DNA of 64,000 bases from Millionella massiliensis (GTDB lineage Bacteria > Bacteroidota > Bacteroidia > Bacteroidales > Rikenellaceae): positions 2,588,246 through 2,652,245 of the forward strand of contig NZ_FNWD01000002.1 in assembly GCF_900104655.1 (NCBI RefSeq). The letters run 5' to 3'. Below are positions 18,427 to 26,228 of the stretch, one piece after another (position 1 is the first letter of the stretch; every line of letters starts with the position of its first letter). Both the position numbers and the translations under genes were made by a program. The notes under the pieces are model-generated. The model worked only from the letters and a program-made list of their open reading frames with translations, did no database searches and had not been told where the DNA came from.

Positions 18427-20697
18427 ATGAACCGTTTTTTTTGTCTGCTCTCCGCATTGTGTATGTGCGGAGTGTCGGTGTCAGCGCGGGAGTACCACGT
18501 CTCGCTCACCGGCAGTAATGCCAACGACGGCAGCATCGCCGCACCTCTGAAAACCATTAACGAAGCGGCCCGGCGTGCCATGCCGGGTGATACGGTCACG
18601 GTGCACGAAGGAACCTATCGGGAGTGCATCGTTCCATCTCGGGGGGGTACCTCCGATCGGATGCGTATCACGTACCGTGCCGCTCCCGGCGAGCGTGTCG
18701 TAGTGAGCGGTTCTGAGCCCGTTTCCGGTTGGGTGAAAGTGCAGCACGATACCTGGAGAGTGACTTTACCGAACACGTTTTTCGGTACTTTCAATCCGTT
18801 TGACGAGTTGATCTATGGAAGCTGGTACAACAGTGACGGGCGGCCGAACCACACCGGCGAGGTGCTGCTGAATGGACAGCGGTTGCGCGAGATCTTTTCG
18901 CGCGATCAGATTCTGCGTCCGATCGACGGGCAGCCCCGCTGGTATGCCGAAGCTGACGGTAACGGCGGGCCTGTGTTGATGAACATCGAGTGGATCCGCC
19001 CCGCCACGGGAGAAAAAATGACCTCCATGCAGGCTTCCGTCGAAGGCGGTGACCAGGCAATCTGCATTGCAGTGGCCGACCGCTGGCCGTTCGGATATCT
19101 GAAAGACGGGTCGGTGCTCCATTTCGACGGGGTTGATTTCGGCGCCGGAACCGACACGCTGTTTTTTCAGGCCGCTACGTTGGCCAAAGGCGGAATCGTG
19201 GAGGCGCGGTTGAACGATCCGTCCGGTGAGTTGCTCGGGCTGAGCATGGTGACGAACACCGGCGGGTGGGAAGCGTTTGCCGTGTTCCCGATCAAGATGA
19301 ACCGGAAACTGGCCGGTACAAACGACATCTGCTTTGTGTTGAGGGCTCCGGCCGTGAAACAGAATGGCCAAACGACAATCTGGGCGCAATTCCCCAATGG
19401 CATCGACCCGAACAAAGAGGAGGTCGAAATCACGGTGCGTCCGCAGGTCTTTTATCCGGATCGGGCAGGCGTCAACTATATCACGATCAGCGGTTTCATT
19501 CTGGAAAACGCAGCCACGAACTGGGCACCGCCTTCGGCCGAACAACCCGGACTGGTGGGGACCCGTTGGTCGAAAGGGTGGATCATCGAAAACAACACGA
19601 TCCGCAATTCGCGTTGTTCGGGTATTTCGCTCGGTCGTCCGACCTTTGGCCATGCCCACCACTATCAGAAACTCCCTCCGAAGATCTATCCCGAACCGGG
19701 CGGCGGACAGACCCTGCAACAGTTGATCGACTATTTCGATCGTGCGTCCTGGAACAAAGAGGATGTCGGATTCCACATTGTGCGCAATAACCATATCTAC
19801 GAGTGCGGACAGGCCGGTATTGTCGGATGCAGCGGCGGGGCGTTCAGCCTGATCGAGGGTAACGAGATTCACGACATCTGTATGAACGAGAGCTTTACCG
19901 GAGCCGAAATGGCCGGTATCAAGCTGCATTTTGCCTGTGATGCGATTTTGCGGAACAACCACATCTATCGATCGATCCGCGGTTTGTGGCTGGACTGGGG
20001 CGCGCAGGGGGTACAGGTGATCGGTAACCTTTTCCACGACAACGACCAGTGTGAAGACCTCTTTGTCGAGGTGTGCCACGGCCCGACTCTCGTAGCCAAC
20101 AACATTATGCTCTCCCGCAAGGCCATGACCTTGTCATCACAGGGGATAGCCGCGGTACATAACCTGGTTTGCGGCGGCATATCGGGAAATCCCGACATCC
20201 GTGAGACCTTCTTCTATGAACCGCACGGGACGATCTCGGCGGGCAAGACGGTCAATCGGGGCGGGGATTTCAGGTGGTACAACAACCTGCTGCTCGAACG
20301 GGCCTCGCTCGGCGACTGGAGTAACCACGAACTGCCGATCGTGTATGGCGCCAATGTGTTTGCAGCAGGTGCACACGCGGCTGTGGACGACCATACGGCT
20401 TTTGCCGACTCCCTGTCGGACCCGGCCGTGAAGCTGGTGCAGAAGTCGGACGGTTGGTATCTGTCGATGAATGTGCCGGCTGCGTGGAAAGGGAAAATAA
20501 AATGCAAAACAGTCACAACGTCGACCCTGGGTAAAGCGGTCGTTCCGGATCAGGAGTTTACGAATCCGGATGGTAGCCGATTGCGGGTCGACCGGGACTA
20601 TCTGGACCGGAAACGGAGCGGGAATCCCAGCCCCGGGGCGTTTGAGATCGGAACCTTCGGGCCGCAGGAGTGGCGTGTATGGCCCAAACAGGAGTAG
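18427..20697 (+). CDS. GH120 beta-xylosidase-like protein with inserted CBM6-like domain, second copy
   Basis: This 756-residue protein has nearly the same signal peptide as copy 1 and a GH120 beta-helix with D523 (WLDW) and E548 (EVCHGP) as nucleophile and acid/base. Between residues about 178 and 315 it carries some 138 extra residues absent from copies 1 and 3. The insert falls where the family runs directly from WYAEVD to TTIYANF. It reads like a CBM6 beta-sandwich (LHFDGVDFGAGTDTLFFQA; GIVEARLNDPSGELLGLSMV; NTGGWEAF). The remaining catalytic part is the most divergent of the trio and has its own C-terminus (EWRVWPKQE). It is probably periplasmic. Xylan or a substituted oligosaccharide is the expected target. 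Confidence 0.87.
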   Translation: MNRFFCLLSALCMCGVSVSAREYHVSLTGSNANDGSIAAPLKTINEAARRAMPGDTVTVHEGTYRECIVPSRGGTSDRMRITYRAAPGERVVVSGSEPVSGWVKVQHDTWRVTLPNTFFGTFNPFDELIYGSWYNSDGRPNHTGEVLLNGQRLREIFSRDQILRPIDGQPRWYAEADGNGGPVLMNIEWIRPATGEKMTSMQASVEGGDQAICIAVADRWPFGYLKDGSVLHFDGVDFGAGTDTLFFQAATLAKGGIVEARLNDPSGELLGLSMVTNTGGWEAFAVFPIKMNRKLAGTNDICFVLRAPAVKQNGQTTIWAQFPNGIDPNKEEVEITVRPQVFYPDRAGVNYITISGFILENAATNWAPPSAEQPGLVGTRWSKGWIIENNTIRNSRCSGISLGRPTFGHAHHYQKLPPKIYPEPGGGQTLQQLIDYFDRASWNKEDVGFHIVRNNHIYECGQAGIVGCSGGAFSLIEGNEIHDICMNESFTGAEMAGIKLHFACDAILRNNHIYRSIRGLWLDWGAQGVQVIGNLFHDNDQCEDLFVEVCHGPTLVANNIMLSRKAMTLSSQGIAAVHNLVCGGISGNPDIRETFFYEPHGTISAGKTVNRGGDFRWYNNLLLERASLGDWSNHELPIVYGANVFAAGAHAAVDDHTAFADSLSDPAVKLVQKSDGWYLSMNVPAAWKGKIKCKTVTTSTLGKAVVPDQEFTNPDGSRLRVDRDYLDRKRSGNPSPGAFEIGTFGPQEWRVWPKQE

Positions 20698-20831
20698 CCG
20701 GATTGAAGGTTTCCCGTTCCCGTCGGACGCGATGAGGGTCTGAACGGACCGTCCGGTCCCCGGTCAGATTCGTCGTTCGGCCGCATTTCAAAGAAAACAT
20801 ATAACCTCATAAAAATCAATTACGTAGAACG

Positions 20832-22721
20832 ATGAAAAAGTTTTTTTGTCTGCTTGCAGCCTCGTGCCTCTGTACTACGGCGCTGTATGCCAAGGAGTAT
20901 CATGTAGCTCCGGGAGGGAGTAATGCGAATGATGGCAGTATCTCCGCACCCCTGAAAACCATTAACGAAGCGGCTCAGCGTGCCCTGCCCGGCGATACGG
21001 TCACGGTGCACGAAGGGACCTACCGCGAATGGGTCAACCCGCTGAACGGCGGTGAAAGTGACTCTAAACGAATCCTCTACCGCGTGGCCGATGGCGAAAC
21101 GGCCCATCTGAAAGGGTCGGAGCTGATCAAAAACTGGGTCAAAGAGAAGAAGGCCCGGGGAGTGTGGAAAGTGGTGCTGCCAAACACCTTCTTCGGAGCA
21201 TACAATCCGTACAATGACCGCATCTTCGGCGACTGGTTTGCCAACTACGGTCATGTGCACCATACGGGTGACGTCTATCTGAACGACGTGTCACTCTATG
21301 AGACCGACAGCCTGGGTAAGGTGATGACACCCGATACGATTCGCACCCTGCGCGATCCCGAGGGTACCACGCGGGTATGGCACGCGGTGGTGGATGCCGA
21401 CAATACCACGATCTATGCTAACTTCGGTGACGTAGATCCCAATCGCGAGACGGTCGAAATTGCCGTCCGTCCAACCTGCTTCTATCCGACCCGTCAGGGG
21501 CTCGACTACATCACCATCCGAGGATTCCATGTCAGTCAGGCGGCAACCCAGTGGGCTGCTCCGACGGCCGAACAGGTGGGGATGATCGGTACGCACTGGT
21601 GCAAAGGGTGGATTATCGAAAACAATGTGATTCGCAACTCCCGTTGTAATGGGATTACGCTGGGCAAGGAGCGGAGCAGCGGACACAATCTGGAGTGCAA
21701 CGACCGCCGTCTGGACGGTACGGCTCACTACATTGAGGTTATTTTCAATGTATTGAGAGCCGGATGGTGTAAAGACGAAGTCGGTTCGCACATCGTCCGG
21801 AACAACGTGATCTCAGACTGTGAGCAGACCGGTATTTGCGGCAGCATGGGTGCCGCCTTCAGCGAAATCTACGGAAACCATATCTACAATATCCTGGTCA
21901 AACAGCAGTTTGGCGGGGCCGAGATGGCCGGTATCAAACTCCACGGTGCGATCGACACCTACATTCATAACAACCGTATCCACAAGACCGGGAATTTCGG
22001 AATATGGCTCGATTGGATGGCCCAGGGGGCGCGTGTCTCTTCCAATCTGCTGTACGACAACCTGGCCCAGGACCTCTTCCTGGAGGTGGACCACGGGCCG
22101 TATGTGGTGGACAACAACATTATGCTCTCGCCTCACTCCGTGTATGAAAGTTCCGATGGCGGGGCCTATCTGTACAACCTCTTTGCCGGGGACTTTAACG
22201 GGCAGGACGACATGCGTTATACGCCCTATCACCTGAACCATTCGACCGAGGTGAAAGGGATCCGTACCATCACGCACGGTGACCACCGCTTTTATAACAA
22301 TATTTTTGTTGGACGGGCCAATGCGAAGGGGAATTTCGGGCTGGTTGTCTTTGAGTCGGCGCAATATCCCATCTATGCTGCCGGTAATTTGTTCTGTGGA
22401 GGCGCCCGGCCGATGAAGGAGCGCGACCAAGGCGTTGTGGCGGCCGATTACGATCCGCAGGTCACGCTGGAGGAGACGCCCGGTGAAGTGTATCTGAAAT
22501 TTACGGTCGACCCGGCCGCCGTGGCTGGCCTTCAGACCCGTCCGGTCGATGCGTCTCTGCTGGGCATCACCAAATTGGCGGGTTACGCATATGAGAATCC
22601 CGACGGAACGCCGCTTGAAGTTCCGGTCGATTTCTTCGGTAAGGCTCGTTCTGCAGACACTCCGACTCCGGGGCCGGTTGAAGGGCTGTCGTCCGGCAGT
22701 CAGCGGCTGAAGGTCTGGTAA
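20832..22721 (+). CDS. GH120 beta-xylosidase-like protein, third copy
   Basis: This 629-residue protein has a different signal peptide (MKKFFCLLAASCLCTTALYA). Its mature sequence is closest to copy 1, sharing IEVIF, GSHIVRNNVISDC and an identical C-terminal SSGSQRLKVW. Catalytic D394 (WLDW) and E418 (EVDHGP) are present. Residues 30-55 match copy 2 better than copy 1, so the gene is mosaic. The role is the same as for copy 1: exo-acting xylosidase on oligosaccharides in the periplasm. It lies 134 bp after copy 2 without an obvious terminator in between. Confidence 0.87.
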   Translation: MKKFFCLLAASCLCTTALYAKEYHVAPGGSNANDGSISAPLKTINEAAQRALPGDTVTVHEGTYREWVNPLNGGESDSKRILYRVADGETAHLKGSELIKNWVKEKKARGVWKVVLPNTFFGAYNPYNDRIFGDWFANYGHVHHTGDVYLNDVSLYETDSLGKVMTPDTIRTLRDPEGTTRVWHAVVDADNTTIYANFGDVDPNRETVEIAVRPTCFYPTRQGLDYITIRGFHVSQAATQWAAPTAEQVGMIGTHWCKGWIIENNVIRNSRCNGITLGKERSSGHNLECNDRRLDGTAHYIEVIFNVLRAGWCKDEVGSHIVRNNVISDCEQTGICGSMGAAFSEIYGNHIYNILVKQQFGGAEMAGIKLHGAIDTYIHNNRIHKTGNFGIWLDWMAQGARVSSNLLYDNLAQDLFLEVDHGPYVVDNNIMLSPHSVYESSDGGAYLYNLFAGDFNGQDDMRYTPYHLNHSTEVKGIRTITHGDHRFYNNIFVGRANAKGNFGLVVFESAQYPIYAAGNLFCGGARPMKERDQGVVAADYDPQVTLEETPGEVYLKFTVDPAAVAGLQTRPVDASLLGITKLAGYAYENPDGTPLEVPVDFFGKARSADTPTPGPVEGLSSGSQRLKVW

Positions 22722-22794
22722 TGTGAGATTCGCGGTGCTCCGGGAGAAAAGAGTCCTCCCTTGGGAACTAGCCCGTTGGAAAATGCAGTGTATG

Positions 22795-22829
22795 GCCGAT
22801 TCATCCTTTCGGGATGGATCGGCTTTTTT
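22795..22829 (+). terminator. Terminator of GH120 copy 3
   Basis: GCCGATTCATCC pairs with GGATGGATCGGC with one mismatch, followed by T6. It is a duplicate of the hairpin at 18151. Confidence 0.8.
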
Positions 22830-23085
22830 GTGCAGGGAGTGAGCGAGGAAACACGCGGACTGAGTAGATAGGTGTATAGGGGGAGAGCAGAAACCGGAGA
22901 AACGGAAAGAATGACGCGGATGTCGTGGAATGGATGAAAATGGTGTCGTTTGCGGTCTTCGATAGTTCGAAAACAATGCCGAACCTTAAAATTGCGTACC
23001 TTAGCGGTCGTTGTTGCCTGCCGGGATGTGTACAAGTCGCACGACTGAGCGACTTGAACCGGTCGGGCTGTTTACATCGTTTTTT
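22830..23085. promoter_or_regulatory. Purine-rich spacer and leader of the M20 gene
   Basis: The left part (22830-22950) is purine-rich on the plus strand. A promoter-like GTACCTTA lies near 22995-23003. A small hairpin, AAGTCGC at 23034-23040 with GCGACTT at 23049-23055, sits in the predicted leader. Confidence 0.4.
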
Positions 23086-24258
23086 ATGAGCAATTCTGTT
23101 TTCGAGGCCGCCCAACAGTTGGCGGCGCAGGTGGTGGAGTGGAGACGCGAAATCCACCGTCATGCCGAACTCTCGTTCGAGGAGCATCGGACTTCGGCGC
23201 TGATCTGTCAGGTGCTGGACCAGCATGGTATCTCGTATAAAAAGGTGGCCGGGACGGGTGTTCTGGCCCGGATCGACGGACGTACGGCCGACCCGATCCA
23301 TCCGGTGGTGTTGCGCGCCGACATGGATGCGCTGCCCATTACCGAAGCCTCCGGGCTTCCGTTTGCCTGTGCGGATGGAGCCATGCACGCCTGCGGTCAC
23401 GATCTCCATACGTCGGCCCTGCTGGGGGCGCTGGTGCTGTTGCAGGCGCGGCGCGAGACGTTCGACGGTACGATTCTGGGGCTTTTCCAGCCGGGCGAAG
23501 AGTTGTGGCCCGGTGGCGCTTCGATTGTGCTGAAAGAGGGGGTCTTCGACGGGATGGAACCGCGGGCCTTTGTCGGCGGACATGTCTCGCCCGAACTGAA
23601 GGTCGGTCAGATCGGTCTGCGCAGCGGCACCTTCATGGCTTCGACCGACGAAATCCACATCACGGTTCACGGTAAGGGCGGACATGGTGGTCTGCCGCAC
23701 CTGCTGAAAGACCCGGTGCTGGCCACTTCGGCCATGATCGTGGCGATGCAGCAGATCGTGAGCCGCAACAACTACGCCTTCACGCCGTCGGTGCTGTCGT
23801 TCGGGCGGGTGATTGCCGACGGGGCCACCAACATTATTCCGGATCAGGTGGAGGTCGAAGGGACTTTCCGCACAATGGACGAGGAGTGGCGTAAGGAGGC
23901 GCACCGCCGTATCCGCGAGGTGGCCGAACAGACAACGGCTGCCTACGGTTGTACGGCCGAGGTCGATCTGATGGTGGGTTATCCCTGTGTGCTGAACGAT
24001 GAGCGGCTGACGGCCACGGCTCGTGAGGTGGCTGCCGAAACTTTTGGAGCGCAGGCTGCAGTCGATATCCCGCGACGCATGACGGCCGAGGATTTTGGCT
24101 CCTATTCGGTGCGTTATCCGTCGGTCTTTTTCCGTTGGGGCGTCGAGTGCGACATTCCGTTGCACAATGCCGCTTTCGTGGCCGACGAGCGGGCGATCCC
24201 TTATGGGGTTGCGATGCTGGCGGCGATGGCGTTGAGGTTGTCGGGCTGCGCTGAGTAG
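23086..24258 (+). CDS. M20-family metallo-amidohydrolase/peptidase
   Basis: This 390-residue cytosolic M20D-type enzyme has the di-metal ligand motifs VVLRADMDALPITE, MHACGHDLHTSALLGA (with the Cys ligand typical of this branch), PGEELWPGG and HVSPELKVGQIG, then the dimerisation lid (HGKGGHGGLPHLLKDPV). Relatives remove acyl groups from N-acylated amino acids (hippurate or IAA-amino-acid hydrolase, N-acetyl-diaminopimelate deacetylase), and the sequence does not decide which. The ATG at 23086 is chosen because the conserved domain begins about 15 residues later and an upstream start at 23011 would sit at the promoter. It is monocistronic, closed by the palindrome at 24299. Confidence 0.9.
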   Translation: MSNSVFEAAQQLAAQVVEWRREIHRHAELSFEEHRTSALICQVLDQHGISYKKVAGTGVLARIDGRTADPIHPVVLRADMDALPITEASGLPFACADGAMHACGHDLHTSALLGALVLLQARRETFDGTILGLFQPGEELWPGGASIVLKEGVFDGMEPRAFVGGHVSPELKVGQIGLRSGTFMASTDEIHITVHGKGGHGGLPHLLKDPVLATSAMIVAMQQIVSRNNYAFTPSVLSFGRVIADGATNIIPDQVEVEGTFRTMDEEWRKEAHRRIREVAEQTTAAYGCTAEVDLMVGYPCVLNDERLTATAREVAAETFGAQAAVDIPRRMTAEDFGSYSVRYPSVFFRWGVECDIPLHNAAFVADERAIPYGVAMLAAMALRLSGCAE

Positions 24259-24298
24259 CGGCCGTGCGCGGGGGAGATGCTTTCCCCTATATATACAA

Positions 24299-24344
24299 AA
24301 AGCGATCGGCGGATTTTCCTGCAGGAAAATCCGCCGATCGCTTT
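24299..24344. terminator. Perfect 46-bp palindromic terminator
   Basis: Two 22-bp arms (24299-24320 and 24323-24344) are fully complementary around a GC centre, with A-rich and T-rich ends on the two sides. It ends the M20 gene and may also stop readthrough from the convergent gene at 24632. Confidence 0.8.
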
Positions 24345-24631
24345 ATCGTTTTTCGTATTTGGGAGAACTTGTCGGAGGTGCCCCGAGCTGGTGGCATGTG
24401 GCTTTTCGGGATCGTGGCTTTGAAACCTTGAAAAGGGTTGTCGGTTTAGGATCGTTCCGAGCCTTTCTCGCGTCAGATTTTTCTAACTGGTGGTGCTGTA
24501 TGTGCAGTCTGACTTTATGCCTCTGCCTTTAATTCCCGGTTTCAAAGTTCAACTTTAGGCCCCGAGCCAGTTTCTGTTTCTGCAGCCTGTCTTGCCGGCC
24601 CCCCGCTGTCTCTCGTCTTCCTCGCCGGGGG
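24345..24631. other. Spacer between convergent M20 and cysteate synthase genes
   Basis: This is a 287-bp stretch, pyrimidine-rich on the plus strand from about 24480 to 24625. No gene or further hairpin is evident. Confidence 0.4.
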
Positions 24632-25924
24632 TTAGGCGAAGAGCTTTTCGACCGTGCGCACCACGTAGTCGGGCTTGGGATCGAGCGGGAAGACGTGGTG
24701 GGGTTTGAGGTACCAGAGTTCCTTGTTGCGCTGGAAGTGGCGTTCGCCGCCGCCGGTGATGTTCAGCATGACGATCTTTTCGGGATCGACCTGTCCGTTT
24801 CTGACGGCCTGGATCAGGGTGGCCAGGGCGACGCCGGCTGCGGAGTAGATGTCTACACCTTCGAGCTCTTCGAAGAGTTTGCGGGCTGCGCGGGCCTCTT
24901 CGTTGGTGGCCACGAGGATGTCGCCGCCGGTGGCTACCAGGGCATCGTACAGGCCGCCATGGAGGCTGTACGGCGGTTTGCGGTTCGAGAGTACTTTGGC
25001 GTCGATGGCTTCGGCGTCGGCACGTGCCTGGTCGGGATCGTAGGGGAGCATGTCGCGGCTGCCGGCGCGCCAGGCATCGTACATCGGCACGAAGGGTACG
25101 TTCTGCGATACCATCAGTTTCATCACCGTATTGCCGAAGCGGCCGTCTTCGATGAGTCGCTGGTTGGCTTCCCAGGCGGCGATGGCACCGGTGCCGCTGC
25201 CCACGGCCTGGAAGTAGTAGTCGGGGATCCGGCCGATGGTGGTGGCTGCCGAGAGGACGGTGGTCCCCATGCCGTCGCGTCGGGCGATGTTCTTGGCGCC
25301 CCCTTCGGCGTAGAACATGGGCGACTGGAGGGCGAGGTTGCTCAGGTGGATGGCGTCGAAGTAGTCACCGCCGACCTGCGGAGCGATCAGTTTGACGCAG
25401 GGGTCGAGCGGAGCGTCGAACCACAGGGCGTTGATGTTCTCTTCGGGAACGGAGAGCAGCAGCGGAATCTTGTTGTCGGAGCATACTTTGGCGAAAGCGC
25501 GGGCGGTATTGCCGGCCGAGGCGACCACCAGCACCCGCTTCTCGTTTTCGGCGCGTCGGGCGCAGACGTTGTAGGCTTCGGTCTCCTTGAACGAGCAGGT
25601 GGTCATCCGTGCGCCTACTTGCGGGAAATAACCGCTGAAGGTGATGTAGAGGTTTTTCAGTCCCAGGTGGTTGGCCAGTTTGACGCTTTTGTAGGTGACT
25701 GGGGCGTGGCTGCCCTTGAGCATCCGGCGGATCGGCAGCCAGTCGCAGTAGCGGTAGATGCCGTACTCTTCGCCGCGGACGTTGAGCTGGCGGTTTTCAT
25801 ACTGGGCGCGGATGAGCGCCGGTTCGTGGGCTTGCGGGTCGTCGAGCATCCAGCCTTCGTCTTCGAATTCGCGACCGGTTTCTACGTTGATAAGGGTATA
25901 GCGGGTGGGTTTGAAATTCTCCAT
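24632..25924 (-). CDS. Cysteate synthase (threonine synthase-like PLP enzyme), probable sulfonolipid precursor enzyme
   Basis: This 430-residue fold-type II PLP enzyme is related to threonine synthase. The probable Schiff-base lysine is K113 in TCSFKETEAYNV, VASAGNTARAFAKV carries the substrate Asn loop, and VGSGTGAIAAWEAN is the phosphate-binding glycine loop. The sequence departs from true threonine synthase and follows the cysteate synthase family (TIGR03844), known from Methanosarcina, where phosphoserine plus sulfite gives L-cysteate. In Bacteroidota cysteate is the head-group precursor of sulfonolipids, abundant in Alistipes. The assignment is from memory of family signatures, and threonine synthase-like remains the fallback. 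A TACCTTTG promoter lies at 25999-26006 (minus). Confidence 0.78.
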   Translation of the reverse strand: MENFKPTRYTLINVETGREFEDEGWMLDDPQAHEPALIRAQYENRQLNVRGEEYGIYRYCDWLPIRRMLKGSHAPVTYKSVKLANHLGLKNLYITFSGYFPQVGARMTTCSFKETEAYNVCARRAENEKRVLVVASAGNTARAFAKVCSDNKIPLLLSVPEENINALWFDAPLDPCVKLIAPQVGGDYFDAIHLSNLALQSPMFYAEGGAKNIARRDGMGTTVLSAATTIGRIPDYYFQAVGSGTGAIAAWEANQRLIEDGRFGNTVMKLMVSQNVPFVPMYDAWRAGSRDMLPYDPDQARADAEAIDAKVLSNRKPPYSLHGGLYDALVATGGDILVATNEEARAARKLFEELEGVDIYSAAGVALATLIQAVRNGQVDPEKIVMLNITGGGERHFQRNKELWYLKPHHVFPLDPKPDYVVRTVEKLFA

Positions 25925-25998
25925 TCCGTAGATGGTTTATGTCTGTGGCGGGCGGTTGAACGCCGCCGATCGGTTGTTTCAGAGCTATTTTCTCGCTG

Positions 25999-26006
25999 CA
26001 AAGGTA
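25999..26006 (-). promoter_or_regulatory. Bacteroidota -7 box (TACCTTTG) of the cysteate synthase gene
   Basis: The minus-strand TACCTTTG lies 74 bp before the ATG at 25924. The leader contains a GC-rich stretch (25945-25975) but no recognised riboswitch. Confidence 0.5.
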
Positions 26007-26116
26007 CAAAAAACAGTTTGCTGCCGGAATGGGTATAAATACCCATATCGGGGGGCGGAAGGGTGTCTGGAGTATTTCTGGGCGGGGACGGACGGTCGTT
26101 GCTTCGGAAAATTGCG

Positions 26117-26124
26117 TACCTTTA
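26117..26124 (+). promoter_or_regulatory. -7 box (TACCTTTA) upstream of mnmH
   Basis: TACCTTTA, preceded by AAAATTGCG, is nearly the same promoter core as at 22988-23003 upstream of the M20 gene. It lies about 105 bp before the mnmH ATG. Confidence 0.45.
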
Positions 26125-26228
26125 CTTGTTGTTTGCCCCCGGGGGATGGTGTCCGGCGAGCGGCCTGCGAGCAGGAGGGAATGGACGAAAGGTGAAGTGT
26201 GCGTCGCGGGGGTGATTCGAATAAGATT

